From Flagellimonas zhangzhouensis (GTDB taxonomy: Bacteria > Bacteroidota > Bacteroidia > Flavobacteriales > Flavobacteriaceae), in NCBI RefSeq assembly GCF_900102925.1, contig NZ_FNKI01000006.1, forward strand, positions 1 through 64,000: a stretch of 64,000 nucleotides of DNA. Direction: 5' to 3'. The notes below the pieces were generated by a model. That model was not told where the DNA came from and did not search any database. It worked only from the letters and a program-made list of their open reading frames with translations. Positions 8,720-20,745 of this stretch are shown piece by piece. How positions within the stretch are numbered: position 1 is the first letter of the stretch; each line of letters starts with the position of its first letter. The position numbers and the translations under genes were made by a program.

Positions 8720-10309
8720 ATGGAATTTGTAAAGGAAATAGCGAGACGAAGAACTTTTGGAATTATCTCTCACCCCGATGCCGGGAAAACCACTTTGACC
8801 GAAAAATTGCTTTTGTTTGGTGGTGCCATCCAAGAAGCGGGAGCCGTAAAGAGCAATAAAATCAAGAAATCGGCTACGAGTGACTTTATGGAGATTGAGC
8901 GCCAAAGGGGAATCTCTGTTGCTACTTCTGTTTTGGCCTTTATTTACAAAGACAAAAAAATCAACATTCTGGATACTCCTGGCCACAAGGACTTTGCGGA
9001 AGATACTTTTAGAACCCTAACAGCTGTTGACAGTGTAATTGTGGTTATCGACGTTGCAAAAGGTGTAGAAGAGCAAACGGAAAAATTGGTGGAAGTATGT
9101 CGAATGCGAAACATTCCAATGATCGTTTTCATCAATAAATTGGACCGCGAAGGTAAAGATGCCTTTGATCTTTTGGATGAAGTAGAACAAAAATTGGGCT
9201 TAAAGGTTACTCCACTAAGTTTTCCAATTGGGATGGGATATGATTTTAAAGGAATCTATAACATCTATGAGAAGAACATCAATCTGTTTAGTGGGAGCAG
9301 CAAGAAAAACATCGAGGAAACTATTGCTTTCGACAATTTAGATAGCCCCGAATTGGAGAAAATTATTGGTGCCGAAGCTGCGGATGAATTGCGTGATAAT
9401 CTTGAGTTGACGGAAGGGGTTTACCCTGCTTTTGACAAAGAGGCTTACTTAAAAGGAGAACAACAACCCGTATTTTTTGGTTCGGCTTTGAACAATTTCG
9501 GGGTACGTGAACTTTTGGATTGTTTTATAAATATTGCACCTGCACCTCGACCTAAAAAGGCCGAAGAGCGATTAGTGAATGCCAATGAAAAAGAATTTTC
9601 TGGGTTTGTGTTCAAGATTCATGCGAATATGGATCCAAAACATAGAGACCGTTTGGCTTTTATCAAGGTGGTTTCTGGAACGTTTGAGCGTAATACGCCT
9701 TACCTGCATGTACGACAGAATAAAAAATTAAAATTCTCCAGTCCAAATGCTTTTTTTGCTGAGAAAAAAGAGATTGTGGATATTTCATACCCTGGTGATA
9801 TTGTCGGGCTTCACGATACTGGAAACTTTAAGATCGGGGATACCTTAACCAGCGGAGAAGAGTTGCATTACAAAGGAATTCCTAGTTTTTCACCAGAACA
9901 TTTCCGCTACATCAACAATGCGGACCCCATGAAAGCCAAGCAATTGTATAAAGGTATAGACCAACTTATGGACGAAGGGGTTGCCCAGTTGTTTACCTTG
10001 GAATTAAACGGTAGAAAAGTAATTGGAACCGTTGGAGCACTTCAGTACGAGGTTATCCAATATCGTTTGGAACACGAATATGGCGCTAAATGTACCTACG
10101 AAAACTTCCCTGTGCATAAAGCGTGTTGGGTGGAGCCAAAGGATGAAAAAAATGAAGAATTCCAAGAATTCAAACGGGTGAAACAGAAGTTTTTGGCTAC
10201 TGATAAAAAGGGTCAATTGGTGTTTTTAGCGGACTCTCCTTTCTCATTGCAAATGACCCAACAAAAATACCCTACTGTAAAATTGCACTACACATCAGAA
10301 TTTGAATAA
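8720..10309 (+). CDS. prfC: Peptide chain release factor 3 (GTPase)
   Basis: A 529-residue protein starting MEFVKEIARRRTFGIIS. The ATG at 8720 was chosen over an upstream in-frame TTG (8702), which lies inside the promoter box. GTPase motifs: G1 SHPDAGKTT (17-25), G3 DTPGHKDF (about 80-87), G4 NKLDR (about 140-144), followed by domain 2 and a C-terminal RF3 domain. The length matches the family (about 530). RF3 recycles RF1/RF2 from the ribosome after peptide release. It is transcribed alone, divergent from the adhesin operon, and converges on the next gene with only 6 bases between stops. Confidence 0.96.
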   Translation: MEFVKEIARRRTFGIISHPDAGKTTLTEKLLLFGGAIQEAGAVKSNKIKKSATSDFMEIERQRGISVATSVLAFIYKDKKINILDTPGHKDFAEDTFRTLTAVDSVIVVIDVAKGVEEQTEKLVEVCRMRNIPMIVFINKLDREGKDAFDLLDEVEQKLGLKVTPLSFPIGMGYDFKGIYNIYEKNINLFSGSSKKNIEETIAFDNLDSPELEKIIGAEAADELRDNLELTEGVYPAFDKEAYLKGEQQPVFFGSALNNFGVRELLDCFINIAPAPRPKKAEERLVNANEKEFSGFVFKIHANMDPKHRDRLAFIKVVSGTFERNTPYLHVRQNKKLKFSSPNAFFAEKKEIVDISYPGDIVGLHDTGNFKIGDTLTSGEELHYKGIPSFSPEHFRYINNADPMKAKQLYKGIDQLMDEGVAQLFTLELNGRKVIGTVGALQYEVIQYRLEHEYGAKCTYENFPVHKACWVEPKDEKNEEFQEFKRVKQKFLATDKKGQLVFLADSPFSLQMTQQKYPTVKLHYTSEFE

Positions 10310-10315
10310 ACCCTT

Positions 10316-11029
10316 TTAGAACTTAACCCCAAAGGCAAAGAATACCGTACCATAGCCAAAGTTCAACTTGGTTTTTTCGAGTTCTGCCAACTCATTTTCA
10401 CTATCATTCACTGGAAATGGACCATGTTCAGTTGGCAACGTTAGCAAATAAGAAATTCCAATATTACCATAGGTAACACGGCGATTCCAAAAATATATTA
10501 AGGCCGTCCCCTTTAATCCAGCAGTAATTTTATCGTCAATAATCTTATTGGATTCTTTATAATCCATAAACTCAACAGCATAAACTTGATTCAACATTAA
10601 CGTTGGCCCTACACTAAATTTCGTCAACCTTGGACCAAATTGATAAAATACACCCAGTGCATAATTCCTAAATCCAAGTTCTATTCGATGTCCTTGACCA
10701 GTAGAACCTGCAACTTCGCCCAACTCAGCATACGTAAATGAGAATTCAATATCCTTACTGTTAGATCCCATCAAAATATAGGATAAAGAAAATTCACCCC
10801 TAGGACCCGATTTTACTGGATAAGAAATTGGACCAAACCACCCACCATTTGAATAATAATCAAAATTGTTGTTTTCTAAATGTGTAACCATTTTAGACAT
10901 TGGACCTCCAAAAGTAATCCCAACGGAGGCTCCCAGTGCATGCTTTGTGTCCTTTTCTTGTGCATACATAAATTCACCCAATAGGAGATACACCAAACTA
11001 ATTATTAGATATTTCACATTCCATTTCAT
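10316..11029 (-). CDS. Hypothetical exported beta-barrel-like protein
   Basis: A 237-residue protein with a signal peptide (MKWNVKYLIISLVYLLLGEFMYAQ). The mature part is rich in glycine and alternating hydrophobic and aromatic residues (for example GGWFGPISYPV, FSLSYILMG, RIELGFRNYALGVFYQFG) and ends in VFFAFGVKF. A terminal aromatic of this kind is typical of outer-membrane barrels. No family could be named. It stands alone, convergent with prfC, with 164 bases to the next gene upstream. An outer-membrane location is inference. Confidence 0.7.
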   Translation of the reverse strand: MKWNVKYLIISLVYLLLGEFMYAQEKDTKHALGASVGITFGGPMSKMVTHLENNNFDYYSNGGWFGPISYPVKSGPRGEFSLSYILMGSNSKDIEFSFTYAELGEVAGSTGQGHRIELGFRNYALGVFYQFGPRLTKFSVGPTLMLNQVYAVEFMDYKESNKIIDDKITAGLKGTALIYFWNRRVTYGNIGISYLLTLPTEHGPFPVNDSENELAELEKTKLNFGYGTVFFAFGVKF

Positions 11030-11193
11030 AATTCTGGATTTTGTTTTTGTGAAACTACTTTAGATTAATAGGTACCTAGTCCCGAATTATCCAAAACAAA
11101 TAAATCAGGACAACCTAATATGCAACATATCAAATTTGAGCTTTAATATGCTAATTTTTAGTACATTGTATATAACAACCATTTAAACAGACT

Positions 11194-11628
11194 ATTATAA
11201 CAACTAAAGTAAAACCACCTACCTGGTTCTGGGTAGTAAGCGTAATCGCCCTATTATGGAATTTAATGGGAGTTGTGAACTACCTAAATCAAGCTTTTAA
11301 CCAAGTAGCCATTGCGGAAACTTTGGATCAAGCACAACGAGAAGTTTTTGAAGGCATTCCAGCTTGGGCCACCGCAGCATTTGCTATTGCGGTTTTTTCG
11401 GGCACCATCGCCTGTATTGGTCTTTTGATGAAGAAAAAATGGGCCAAAACCCTATTTATTATCTCATTTGTTACGGCAGCAGCACAATTTATCCATTGGT
11501 TATTTATTTCAAATGCGGTTGAGGCCTATGGGTCTACCTCTTATATTATGCCAGCTTTTGTATTGGTGATAGGGTTGTACCTTATTTCTTTTTCTAAAAA
11601 AGGAATTCAGAAAGGTTGGTTAGGCTGA
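11194..11628 (+). CDS. Small four-helix membrane protein; start codon unclear
   Basis: The frame is open from an in-frame stop at 11185-11187 to the stop at 11628. The first ATG (11266) would remove the first membrane helix. The codons before it read ITTKVKPPTWFWVVSVIALLWNL, which leads smoothly into MGVVNYLNQAF and looks protein-coding. There is no ATG, GTG or TTG between the upstream stop and 11266, so initiation would need ATT (11194) or ATA (11197), or the original ATG has been lost. Four hydrophobic helices are present, with KKKW and SKKGIQKG loops. The family resembles small uncharacterised flavobacterial integral membrane proteins; the function is unknown. It ends at a strong bidirectional terminator. 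Confidence 0.65.
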   Translation: MITTKVKPPTWFWVVSVIALLWNLMGVVNYLNQAFNQVAIAETLDQAQREVFEGIPAWATAAFAIAVFSGTIACIGLLMKKKWAKTLFIISFVTAAAQFIHWLFISNAVEAYGSTSYIMPAFVLVIGLYLISFSKKGIQKGWLG

Positions 11629-11641
11629 TATTAAGCACCTA

Positions 11642-11677
11642 AAAAAAAGCCCTAATCATTAGATTAGGGCTTTTTTT
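11642..11677. terminator. Bidirectional terminator between convergent genes
   Basis: A perfect 9-base stem GCCCTAATC/GATTAGGGC with a 4-base loop is flanked by A7 and T7. It lies between the stop of the membrane-protein gene (plus) and the stop of the DUF3467 gene (minus), and overlaps the latter by two bases. Confidence 0.93.
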
Positions 11678-11987
11678 ATGCTTCTCCCGTGGGTCCAAAA
11701 TTCAATGGAATTGGAGGTTGCTCATAATCTTTTATTGGACCGTGGGCTTTTTCAAAACGAGTTACGTTATCGTTCAACGCTTTTAAAAACTTCTTAGCAT
11801 GCTGTGGCGTTAAAATAATTCGGCTCTTCACCTTTGCTTTGGGAGCACCAGGCATCAAGCTGATAAAATCTACCACAAATTCTGAAACTGAATGGTTGAT
11901 AATGGCCAAGTTGGAATAAGTCCCTTCTGCCATTTTTTCATCCAACTCAATGTTGATTTGTTTTTGTTTCTGGTTTTCGTCTGCCAT
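11676..11987 (-). CDS. DUF3467 domain protein
   Basis: A 103-residue cytosolic protein. The core matches DUF3467, with YSNLAIINHSVSEFVVDF (about 23-40), MPGAPKAKVKSRIILTP and HAKKFLKALNDNV. The family is widespread in bacteria and of unknown function. Here it follows rpoC on the same strand with a 49-base gap that contains a terminator, so it is either expressed by read-through from the rpo operon or from its own promoter. The family assignment is good; no function is proposed. Confidence 0.88.
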   Translation of the reverse strand: MADENQKQKQINIELDEKMAEGTYSNLAIINHSVSEFVVDFISLMPGAPKAKVKSRIILTPQHAKKFLKALNDNVTRFEKAHGPIKDYEQPPIPLNFGPTGEA

Positions 11988-11993
11988 AAACTA

Positions 11994-12028
11994 TAAAAAA
12001 GAAAACCCTGACCTAAAGGCCAGGGTTT
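11994..12028 (-). terminator. Terminator of the rpoBC operon
   Basis: Downstream of the rpoC stop, the minus strand has a stem AAACCCTG-x-CC / GG-x-CAGGGTTT with a TTTA loop and one internal mismatch, followed by TTCTTTTTT. Confidence 0.85.
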
Positions 12029-12036
12029 GTTAGTAT

Positions 12037-15000
12037 TTAGAATTTGAATTCCTCTTTTCGGGCCATGATTTCATCGTACTCCTCTTTGGAACCTACAATG
12101 ATACTGTCATAATCCCTCATACCGGTACCGGCTGGAATCTTATGTCCTACAATTACATTCTCCTTCAAACCTTCCAAAGAATCAACCTTACCGTTTACAG
12201 CGGCTTCGTTCAATACTTTGGTTGTTTCCTGGAACGATGCAGCAGATATAAAGGACTTCGTTTGTAGCGAAGCTCTTGTAATACCCTGCAAAATCGGTGT
12301 AGCTGTCGCAGCAACTGCATCCCTAGCGGAAACTAAAGTTTTGTCCTCTCTTCTCAAGATAGAGTTTTCATCCCTTAGTTCACGTACGGTTATAATCTGA
12401 CCTGGCTTCAATCTTTCAGAATCACCGGCATCCTCAACAACTTTCTTACCGAAAATTTCATCATTCTCGTTGATAAAGTCGTCTTTGTGCGCCAATTGGT
12501 TCTCCAAGAAGATGGTATCTCCTGGATCTTGGATTCTTACTTTACGCATCATCTGTCTTACCACAACCTCGAAGTGCTTATCGTTGATTTTCACCCCTTG
12601 TAAACGATATACTTCCTGTACTTCATTCACCAAGTATTGCTGTACTGCAGATGGTCCTTTAATGGCCAAGATATCTTCTGGAGTAATTGATCCATCAGAC
12701 AACGGCATACCGGCACGTACGTAGTCGTTCTCCTGAACCAAAATCTGGTTGGAAAGTTTTACCAAGTACTTTTTCACCTCTTCCGTCTTGGATTCGATGA
12801 TGATCTCACGGTTACCACGTTTGATCTTACCAAATGATACTACACCATCAATTTCTGATACAACTGCTGGGTTAGATGGGTTACGGGCTTCGAACAACTC
12901 GGTTACCCTTGGAAGACCACCGGTAATATCCCCTGCCTTGGCAGACTTACGTGGTATTTTCACCAAGATTTTACCTTCTTTGATTTTCTCACCATCATCT
13001 ATCATAAGGTGTGAACCTACTGGCAAGTTGTATGAACGCAAAGTTTCTCCTTTTCCGTCCTTGATCAACAAGGTTGGGATTAACTTCTTGTTTCTGGATT
13101 CAGAAATTACTTTTTCTTGGAAACCGGTTTGTTCATCGATTTCAACTTGGTAAGTAACCCCTTGCTCAATATTCTCGTATGCAATCTGTCCTGTAAACTC
13201 AGAAACGATAACACCGTTATATGGATCCCACTGACAAATTGTATCGCCTTTGGAAATTTTGGCACCATCTTTCACAAACAATTGAGAACCGTAAGGAATG
13301 TTGTTGGTACTTAAAGTGATTCCTGTTTTGGCATCGATGATCTTAATTTCAGATGTTCTGGAAATTACGATATCTGTTTTACCTCCTTCAGCATTTTCAC
13401 CTTCAACAACTCTAAGATCTTCAATCTCAGCAACACCATCAAATTTGGCTTCTAGTTTGTTATCTTCAGAGATGTTACCTGCAATACCACCCACGTGGAA
13501 GGTACGTAGCGTTAACTGTGTACCAGGTTCTCCAATGGATTGTGCAGCAACAACACCTACAGCTTCACCTCGTTGAACCATTTTATTGGTCGCCAAGTTT
13601 CTACCGTAACATTTAGCACAGATTCCTTGAGGTGCCTCACAGGTCAATGGAGACCTTACTTCGATTTTCTCGATTGGAGCGGCTTCTACCCTTTTCACAT
13701 CGGCCTCGGTAATATCTTGGCCAGCTTTAAGGATCAATTCCTCTGTTAATGGGTTGTATACATCATGTAGAGATACCCTTCCAAGGATTCTTTCTCCAAG
13801 GGTCTCAACAATCTCTTCGTTTTTCTTCAATGCCTCAACCTCGATACCTCTTAATGTCTCACAATCTTCAATATTGATGATCACATCTTGAGATACATCT
13901 ACCAAACGACGAGTTAAGTATCCTGCATCTGCAGTTTTCAAAGCGGTATCCGCAAGACCTTTACGCGCACCGTGAGTAGAGATAAAGTATTCCAAAATCG
14001 ATAGACCTTCCTTAAAGTTGGAAAGAATCGGGTTTTCGATAATTTCACCACCACCAGCGGTAGATTTTTTAGGCTTGGCCATCAAACCACGCATACCGGT
14101 CAACTGACGAATCTGCTCTTTGGAACCCCTCGCACCAGAATCCAACATCATATATACGGAGTTGAATCCTTGTTTGTCCTCACGAATTCGCTTCATCGCC
14201 AATTCAGTCAACATAGCATTGGTAGAAGTCCAAACATCAATAACCTGGTTATATCGTTCATTGTTGGTGATAAGACCCATGTTATAGTTCATCATAATAC
14301 CATCTACCTGCTCATTGGCTTCACCGATCATTTCCAATTTTTCGGCTGGGATGATAATATCTCCCAAACTGAAGGACAATCCACCTTTAAAGGCGAAATC
14401 ATATCCCATGGCCTTGATCTTATCCAAGAATTCAGCAGTGGTAGGCACATCGGTAACGGCAAGAATATCCCCAATAATATTTCTTAGGGCTTTCTTGTTC
14501 AATACTTGGTTGATGAATCCTGCTTGTTCTGGCACTTCTTGGTTGAACAATACACGACCTACAGTGGTTTCAATAATTTGATTGACCAATTCTCCATCTT
14601 CATTGAAGTCTTTGGTTCTTACCTTGATTCCAGCGTTCAAGTTTACTTTCTTCTCATTGAAAGCAATCTCAACTTCTTCTGGAGAGTAGAACGTTAATCC
14701 TTCACCCAATACAGGCTCTTCCGGAGTAGATTTCTTATGCTTGGTCATATAGTATAGACCCAAAACCATATCTTGGGAAGGTACGGTAATCGGAGAACCG
14801 TTTGCTGGGTTAAGGATGTTTTGTGAAGCCAACATCAATAATTGCGCTTCCAAAATTGCCTCTGGCCCCAATGGCAAGTGAACTGCCATCTGATCCCCAT
14901 CAAAATCCGCGTTAAATGCGGTACATGCCAATGGGTGCAAACGAATCGCCTTACCTTCGATAAGTTTAGGCTGGAACGCTTGAATACCCAAACGGTGCAA

Positions 15001-16335
15001 TGTGGGGGCACGGTTCAACAATACTGGGTGCCCTTTAAGGACATTTTCTAGGATATCCCATACAACAGGCTCCTTTTTGTCGATAATCTTCTTGGCAGAT
15101 TTAACGGTCTTTACAATACCTCTTTCAATCAACTTACGGATGATGAACGGCTTGTATAGCTCGGCTGCCATATCTTTAGGAAGACCACATTCGTACAATT
15201 TCAATTCCGGTCCAACAACAATTACAGAACGAGCAGAATAATCCACACGTTTACCCAAAAGGTTTTGACGGAAACGACCTTGCTTACCTTTCAAGGAATC
15301 AGAAAGGGATTTTAATGGTCTGTTAGATTCTGTTTTTACCGCAGATGCTTTTCTTGTGTTATCGAAAAGGGAATCCACAGCCTCTTGAAGCATACGTTTT
15401 TCGTTTCTCAAGATCACCTCTGGTGCCTTGATCTCCATCAAACGCTTCAAACGGTTGTTACGGATAATTACTCTACGGTACAGATCGTTCAAATCGGAAG
15501 TTGCGAAACGACCACCATCCAATGGCACCAACGGACGCAATTCTGGTGGAATCACCGGAATCACCTTCATGATCATCCATTCTGGGTTGTTCTCGCGGTT
15601 TCCTTGAGACTCACGCAAAGCTTCCACAACTTGAAGACGCTTCAAGGCTTCAGTTTTACGTTGTTTTGAAGTTTCTGTATTTGCTTTGTGACGTAGTTCG
15701 TAAGACAATTGCTCCAAATCGATTCTGGACAAAATATCGATCAAACATTCGGCACCCATTTTGGCGATGAACTTGTTAGGGTCCGTATCTTCCAAATATT
15801 GGTTTTCACTTGGAAGGGTTTCCAAAATGTTCAAATACTCTTCTTCGGTCAAGAAATCCATTTTGTGGATCTCTTCACCTTCTGGACCTTTTGCAATACC
15901 TGGTTGGATAACCACATACCTTTCGTAGTAAATGATCATATCCAACTTTTTGGAAGGCAATCCCAAAAGGTATCCTATTTTGTTTGGTAACGAACGGAAG
16001 TACCAGATGTGCGCCACGGGAACCACCAAGTTGATGTGTCCCACACGGTCTCTACGTACTTTTTTCTCTGTTACTTCAACACCACAACGGTCACAAACGA
16101 TACCACGGTAACGGATACGCTTATATTTACCACAGGCACATTCGTAATCCTTTACAGGACCAAAAATACGCTCGCAGAACAATCCATCACGCTCAGGCTT
16201 GTGCGTTCTATAGTTTATGGTTTCAGGCTTCAAAACCTCTCCACGGGACTCAGCCAAGATAGACTCTGGAGAAGCCAATCCGATGGAAATTTTATTGAAC
16301 CTTTTTTGTGCGTTGTTATCTTTAATTCTAGCCAT
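12037..16335 (-). CDS. rpoC: DNA-directed RNA polymerase subunit beta'
   Basis: A 1432-residue protein starting [26 protein letters not shown]. The N-terminal zinc finger [20 protein letters not shown] lies near residues 67-86. The catalytic Mg2+-binding loop [12 protein letters not shown] is near 475-486, and the second zinc site [13 protein letters not shown] is near 895-910. The length is typical for Bacteroidota. It follows rpoB by 36 bases in one transcription unit and is closed by a terminator at 11994-12028. No anomaly was seen. Confidence 0.98.
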   Translation of the reverse strand: MARIKDNNAQKRFNKISIGLASPESILAESRGEVLKPETINYRTHKPERDGLFCERIFGPVKDYECACGKYKRIRYRGIVCDRCGVEVTEKKVRRDRVGHINLVVPVAHIWYFRSLPNKIGYLLGLPSKKLDMIIYYERYVVIQPGIAKGPEGEEIHKMDFLTEEEYLNILETLPSENQYLEDTDPNKFIAKMGAECLIDILSRIDLEQLSYELRHKANTETSKQRKTEALKRLQVVEALRESQGNRENNPEWMIMKVIPVIPPELRPLVPLDGGRFATSDLNDLYRRVIIRNNRLKRLMEIKAPEVILRNEKRMLQEAVDSLFDNTRKASAVKTESNRPLKSLSDSLKGKQGRFRQNLLGKRVDYSARSVIVVGPELKLYECGLPKDMAAELYKPFIIRKLIERGIVKTVKSAKKIIDKKEPVVWDILENVLKGHPVLLNRAPTLHRLGIQAFQPKLIEGKAIRLHPLACTAFNADFDGDQMAVHLPLGPEAILEAQLLMLASQNILNPANGSPITVPSQDMVLGLYYMTKHKKSTPEEPVLGEGLTFYSPEEVEIAFNEKKVNLNAGIKVRTKDFNEDGELVNQIIETTVGRVLFNQEVPEQAGFINQVLNKKALRNIIGDILAVTDVPTTAEFLDKIKAMGYDFAFKGGLSFSLGDIIIPAEKLEMIGEANEQVDGIMMNYNMGLITNNERYNQVIDVWTSTNAMLTELAMKRIREDKQGFNSVYMMLDSGARGSKEQIRQLTGMRGLMAKPKKSTAGGGEIIENPILSNFKEGLSILEYFISTHGARKGLADTALKTADAGYLTRRLVDVSQDVIINIEDCETLRGIEVEALKKNEEIVETLGERILGRVSLHDVYNPLTEELILKAGQDITEADVKRVEAAPIEKIEVRSPLTCEAPQGICAKCYGRNLATNKMVQRGEAVGVVAAQSIGEPGTQLTLRTFHVGGIAGNISEDNKLEAKFDGVAEIEDLRVVEGENAEGGKTDIVISRTSEIKIIDAKTGITLSTNNIPYGSQLFVKDGAKISKGDTICQWDPYNGVIVSEFTGQIAYENIEQGVTYQVEIDEQTGFQEKVISESRNKKLIPTLLIKDGKGETLRSYNLPVGSHLMIDDGEKIKEGKILVKIPRKSAKAGDITGGLPRVTELFEARNPSNPAVVSEIDGVVSFGKIKRGNREIIIESKTEEVKKYLVKLSNQILVQENDYVRAGMPLSDGSITPEDILAIKGPSAVQQYLVNEVQEVYRLQGVKINDKHFEVVVRQMMRKVRIQDPGDTIFLENQLAHKDDFINENDEIFGKKVVEDAGDSERLKPGQIITVRELRDENSILRREDKTLVSARDAVAATATPILQGITRASLQTKSFISAASFQETTKVLNEAAVNGKVDSLEGLKENVIVGHKIPAGTGMRDYDSIIVGSKEEYDEIMARKEEFKF

Positions 16336-16371
16336 AATAATATGGTGGTGATATAATTAATGTATAGTGTT

Positions 16372-19300
16372 CTATTCTTCCAATCTAATATCCAAGCCCA
16401 AACCTTTAAGTTCGTGCATCAATACGTTGAAAGATTCTGGTAATCCAGGTTCTGGCATTGTTTCGCCTTTCACGATGGATTCATAGGTCTTAGCCCTACC
16501 GATAACATCATCGGACTTCACAGTCAAAATTTCCCTTAGGGTAGATGAAGCACCGTAAGCTTCCAATGCCCATACTTCCATTTCTCCAAAACGCTGACCA
16601 CCAAACTGGGCTTTACCACCCAATGGTTGCTGCGTGATCAATGAGTATGGTCCAATAGATCTTGCGTGCATCTTATCGTCTACCATGTGACCTAGTTTCA
16701 ACATGTAGATTACACCTACTGTTGCACGTTGGTCGAAACGCTGACCAGTTCCACCGTCGTAAAGGTAGGTATGTCCAAATCTTGGTACACCTGCTTTATC
16801 GGTCAATGCATTGATCTCGTCCAAAGTAGCACCATCAAAAATTGGAGTTCCATATTTCTGACCCAATTTAAGACCTGCCCAACCAAGAACAGTTTCATAA
16901 ATCTGACCAATGTTCATCCTTGAAGGTACACCAAGTGGGTTCAATACGATATCCACTGGGGTTCCATCTTCCAAAAACGGCATATCTTCTTGACGTACGA
17001 TACGGGCCACAATACCTTTGTTACCGTGACGACCTGCCATCTTATCACCTACTTTAAGTTTACGTTTTTTAGCAATGTAAACTTTAGCCAACTTCATGAT
17101 ACCTGCAGGAAGTTCATCTCCAACAGAGATGGTAAACTTATCTCTTCTCAAGTTACCTTGAATGTCGTTCAACTTGATTTTGTAGTTGTGCAACAAATCA
17201 GCTACCAAGTGATTGGTATCTTCATCAGTTGTCCAGCTTCCACCTACCAAGTGAGCAAAATCATCAACGGCGTTCAACATTTTGATGGTGTATTTCTTTC
17301 CTTTTGGAAGTACTTCTTCACCCAAATCGTTCATTACACCTTGAGATGTTTTACCATTGATCAATCCGAACAATTTCTCGATCAATACATCTTTCAATTG
17401 TTGGAACTTCACTTCGTAGTCCATCTCCAATCTTGAGATAGCCTCTTTATCTTCGGAACGTTTTCTCTTATCTTTAATAGAACGAGAGAACAATTTCTTA
17501 TCGATAACCACACCTCTCAAAGATGGTGACGCTTTCAATGAAGCATCTTTCACATCTCCTGCTTTATCACCAAAGATGGCACGCAATAGCTTTTCTTCAG
17601 GTGTTGGATCAGACTCTCCTTTTGGAGTAATCTTACCGATCAAAATGTCACCAGGTTTTACTTCTGCACCAATACGGATCATACCGTACTCGTCCAAATC
17701 TTTGGTTGCTTCTTCAGATACGTTAGGAATATCGTTGGTCAACTCTTCAGCTCCCAATTTGGTATCCCTTACTTCCAATGCGTACTCGTCAATGTGGATA
17801 GAGGTAAAGATATCTTCACGCACCACTTTTTCGGAGATTACGATTGCATCCTCGAAGTTGTATCCTTTCCAAGGCATAAAGGCCACTTTCATGTTTCTAC
17901 CCAAGGCCAATTCACCTTTTTCTGTAGCGTAACCTTCACAAAGTACCTGTCCTTTTTTCACCTTGTCACCTTTTCTAACGATAGGTTTCAAGTTGATGGA
18001 GGTTCCTTGGTTTGTTTTTCTAAACTTCACCAATGTGTACGTTTTGGAGTCTTCTTCAAAGCTCACCAAACGCTCTTCCTCGGTTCTGTCGTATTTAATG
18101 GTAATTTTCTGAGAATCTACATACTCAACAACTCCATTTCCTTCAGCATTGATCAATACTCTAGAATCGGTAGCAACTTGTCTTTCAAGACCAGTACCAA
18201 CGATTGGAGAATCAGGACGCAATAATGGTACGGCCTGACGCATCATGTTTGATCCCATCAGTGCACGGTTCGCATCATCGTGCTCCAAGAAAGGAATCAA
18301 GGATGCAGAGATGGATGCAATCTGGTTAGGAGCAACGTCAGTATATTGGATTTCAGCTGGATCAACCACTGGGAAATCACCTTCTTCCCTTGCAATTACC
18401 TTATCTGTATCAATTTCACCATCATCCTTTAATGGGATGTTGGCCTGGGCAATCTTCATTCCCTCTTCTTCCTCTGCACTAAGGTAGATATGGTTTTTCG
18501 TATCTACTTTTCCATCTTCAACTTTGCGGTAAGGGGTTTCCAAGAAGCCCATGCTGTTCACTTTTGCAAATACAGAAAGTGAAGAGATCAAACCAATGTT
18601 CGGTCCTTCAGGTGTCTCAATCGGACACAATCTTCCGTAGTGGGTATAGTGAACGTCACGCACCTCGAAACCTGCTCTTTCACGGGAAAGACCACCTGGC
18701 CCAAGTGCGGATAATCTTCTTTTGTGTGTAATCTCTGCCAATGGGTTGGTCTGATCCATGAACTGAGACAACTGGTTGGTACCAAAGAAAGAGTTGATCA
18801 CGGAAGACAAAGTCTTGGCGTTGATCAAATCAATCGGAGTAAACACTTCATTGTCACGAACGTTCATACGCTCACGGATGGTACGAGCCATACGCGCTAA
18901 ACCTACACCAAATTGAGAGGACAATTGCTCACCAACGGTTCTTACACGACGGTTGGACAAGTGATCGATATCATCAATCTCCGCTTTGGAGTTGATCAAC
19001 TCAATCAAATACTTGATAATGGTAATGATATCTTCCTTGGTCAAAACTTGTTTGTCCATTCCAATATCCAAGCCCAATTTCTTGTTCATTCTATAACGAC
19101 CTACTTCACCTAAGTTGTAACGTTGGTCGGAGAAGAACAATTTATCGATAATACCACGCGCAGTTTCTTCATCTGGCGGCTCGGCATTACGCAATTGTCT
19201 ATAAATGTGTTCTACCGCTTCTTTTTCAGAGTTGGTAGGATCTTTTTGTAAGGTATTGTGGATAATGGCATAATCCGACTGCGCATTGTTTTCTTTGTGA

Positions 19301-20181
19301 AGCAAGATTGTCTTCACATCGGCATCAATGATCTCATCGATATGCTCTTTTTCCAAAATTGTATCACGGTCCAAAACGATTTCGTTACGCTCGATGGATA
19401 CCACTTCACCTGTATCTTCATCCACGAAATCCTCATGCCAAGTGTTCAAAACCCTTGCAGCCAATTTACGGCCCAATACTTTTTTAAGTCCAGCTTTGGA
19501 AACTTTGATTTCTTCTGAAAGGTCGAAGATTTCCAAAATATCTTTATCCCTTTCGAAGCCAATGGCACGGAACAAAGTGGTTACTGGTAATTTTTTCTTC
19601 CTATCAATGTAGGCATACATTACCGAGTTGATGTCGGTAGCGAATTCAATCCAAGAACCTTTGAAAGGTATAACTCTGGCTGAATATAATTTTGTACCGT
19701 TAGCGTGGAAAGATTGCCCAAAGAACACACCTGGTGATCTGTGCAACTGAGAAACCACAACTCTTTCAGCTCCATTGATTACGAATGTTCCACTTGGGGT
19801 CATGTAAGGAATGGTTCCCAAATACACATCTTGAACGATGGTTTCGAAATCTTCGTGCTCTGGATCGGTACAGTATAATTTAAGACGCGCCTTTAAAGGT
19901 ACGCTATAGGTAAGTCCACGCTCTATACATTCTTGGATGGAATATCTTGGTGGATCTATAAAGTAATCCAAAAATTCCAGTACAAACTGGTTTCTGGTGT
20001 CAGTGATTGGAAAATTCTCCATGAAGGTGTTGTAGAGACCTTCGTTCCCTCTTTCGTCAGATTTAGTTTCTAATTGGAAGAAATCCTGAAACGATTTAAT
20101 CTGAATGTCCAAGAAATCCGGGTATTCCGGTATGTTCTTAGCCGATGCGAAATTAACTCTTTCAATAGTGTTTGTGAACAT
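16372..20181 (-). CDS. rpoB: DNA-directed RNA polymerase subunit beta
   Basis: A 1269-residue protein with the expected conserved segments. The rifampicin region reads [53 protein letters not shown] in outline, including the sensitive-type residues SQFMDQ and [23 protein letters not shown] and the C-terminal [18 protein letters not shown] are also present. It is preceded by a 128-base spacer from rplL that holds a stem-loop, and is followed by rpoC. No resistance-type substitution is obvious in the rifampicin cluster. Confidence 0.98.
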   Translation of the reverse strand: MFTNTIERVNFASAKNIPEYPDFLDIQIKSFQDFFQLETKSDERGNEGLYNTFMENFPITDTRNQFVLEFLDYFIDPPRYSIQECIERGLTYSVPLKARLKLYCTDPEHEDFETIVQDVYLGTIPYMTPSGTFVINGAERVVVSQLHRSPGVFFGQSFHANGTKLYSARVIPFKGSWIEFATDINSVMYAYIDRKKKLPVTTLFRAIGFERDKDILEIFDLSEEIKVSKAGLKKVLGRKLAARVLNTWHEDFVDEDTGEVVSIERNEIVLDRDTILEKEHIDEIIDADVKTILLHKENNAQSDYAIIHNTLQKDPTNSEKEAVEHIYRQLRNAEPPDEETARGIIDKLFFSDQRYNLGEVGRYRMNKKLGLDIGMDKQVLTKEDIITIIKYLIELINSKAEIDDIDHLSNRRVRTVGEQLSSQFGVGLARMARTIRERMNVRDNEVFTPIDLINAKTLSSVINSFFGTNQLSQFMDQTNPLAEITHKRRLSALGPGGLSRERAGFEVRDVHYTHYGRLCPIETPEGPNIGLISSLSVFAKVNSMGFLETPYRKVEDGKVDTKNHIYLSAEEEEGMKIAQANIPLKDDGEIDTDKVIAREEGDFPVVDPAEIQYTDVAPNQIASISASLIPFLEHDDANRALMGSNMMRQAVPLLRPDSPIVGTGLERQVATDSRVLINAEGNGVVEYVDSQKITIKYDRTEEERLVSFEEDSKTYTLVKFRKTNQGTSINLKPIVRKGDKVKKGQVLCEGYATEKGELALGRNMKVAFMPWKGYNFEDAIVISEKVVREDIFTSIHIDEYALEVRDTKLGAEELTNDIPNVSEEATKDLDEYGMIRIGAEVKPGDILIGKITPKGESDPTPEEKLLRAIFGDKAGDVKDASLKASPSLRGVVIDKKLFSRSIKDKRKRSEDKEAISRLEMDYEVKFQQLKDVLIEKLFGLINGKTSQGVMNDLGEEVLPKGKKYTIKMLNAVDDFAHLVGGSWTTDEDTNHLVADLLHNYKIKLNDIQGNLRRDKFTISVGDELPAGIMKLAKVYIAKKRKLKVGDKMAGRHGNKGIVARIVRQEDMPFLEDGTPVDIVLNPLGVPSRMNIGQIYETVLGWAGLKLGQKYGTPIFDGATLDEINALTDKAGVPRFGHTYLYDGGTGQRFDQRATVGVIYMLKLGHMVDDKMHARSIGPYSLITQQPLGGKAQFGGQRFGEMEVWALEAYGASSTLREILTVKSDDVIGRAKTYESIVKGETMPEPGLPESFNVLMHELKGLGLDIRLEE

Positions 20182-20254
20182 CTATGGACAAATTTTGAAC
20201 GTGAATACTTTGTGGGTTTGTGTATGACTTTATACACTCCTTATTTAAATAGGC

Positions 20255-20285
20255 TAAGGTCTAACCAATAACTGGGTAGACCTTA
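20255..20285 (-). promoter_or_regulatory. Stem-loop in the rplL-rpoB spacer
   Basis: The perfect arms TAAGGTCTA and TAGACCTTA are separated by 13 bases in the 128-base gap between rplL and rpoB. There is no U-run after it on the transcribed strand, so it is more likely a processing or partial-attenuation site than a full terminator. It would adjust ribosomal-protein versus polymerase output, by analogy with the E. coli rplL-rpoB spacer. The function is inference. Confidence 0.55.
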
Positions 20286-20309
20286 ACCAAATTTTTATGG
20301 GAAAAGCTA

Positions 20310-20690
20310 TTACTTAAGCTCAACTTCAGCTCCTGCTTCTTCCAAAGATTTTTTGATACCTTCTGCTTCGTCTTTAGAAACAGCTTCCTTAACAGCTTTA
20401 GGTGCGCTATCAACGATATCTTTAGCCTCTTTAAGACCAAGACCTGTCAATTCTTTTACCAATTTAACAACTGCCAATTTAGAACCACCGGCAGCGGTAA
20501 GGATTACATCAAATTCTGATTTTTCTTCAGCAGCCTCACCACCATCTGCGGCTCCACCACCAGCGGCAACAGCTACTGCAGCAGCTGCAGGCTCAATACC
20601 GTATTCTTCTTTCAATATGTCGGCCAACTCATTTACCTCTTTTACTGTAAGGTTTACCAACTGTTCTGCAAAATCTTTTAAATCTGCCAT
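20310..20690 (-). CDS. rplL: 50S ribosomal protein L7/L12
   Basis: A 126-residue protein with three parts: an N-terminal dimerisation domain ([28 protein letters not shown]), a long Ala/Gly-rich hinge (about residues 33-52) and the C-terminal factor-binding domain [21 protein letters not shown]...[12 protein letters not shown]. It forms the ribosomal stalk that recruits translation GTPases. It follows rplJ by 55 bases in the ribosomal-protein operon. Confidence 0.98.
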   Translation of the reverse strand: MADLKDFAEQLVNLTVKEVNELADILKEEYGIEPAAAAVAVAAGGGAADGGEAAEEKSEFDVILTAAGGSKLAVVKLVKELTGLGLKEAKDIVDSAPKAVKEAVSKDEAEGIKKSLEEAGAEVELK

Positions 20691-20745
20691 TTTTCTATCG
20701 TTTAATAAAAATTTTTAAAAATATACTTAGTTTATTGTGCGCGAA

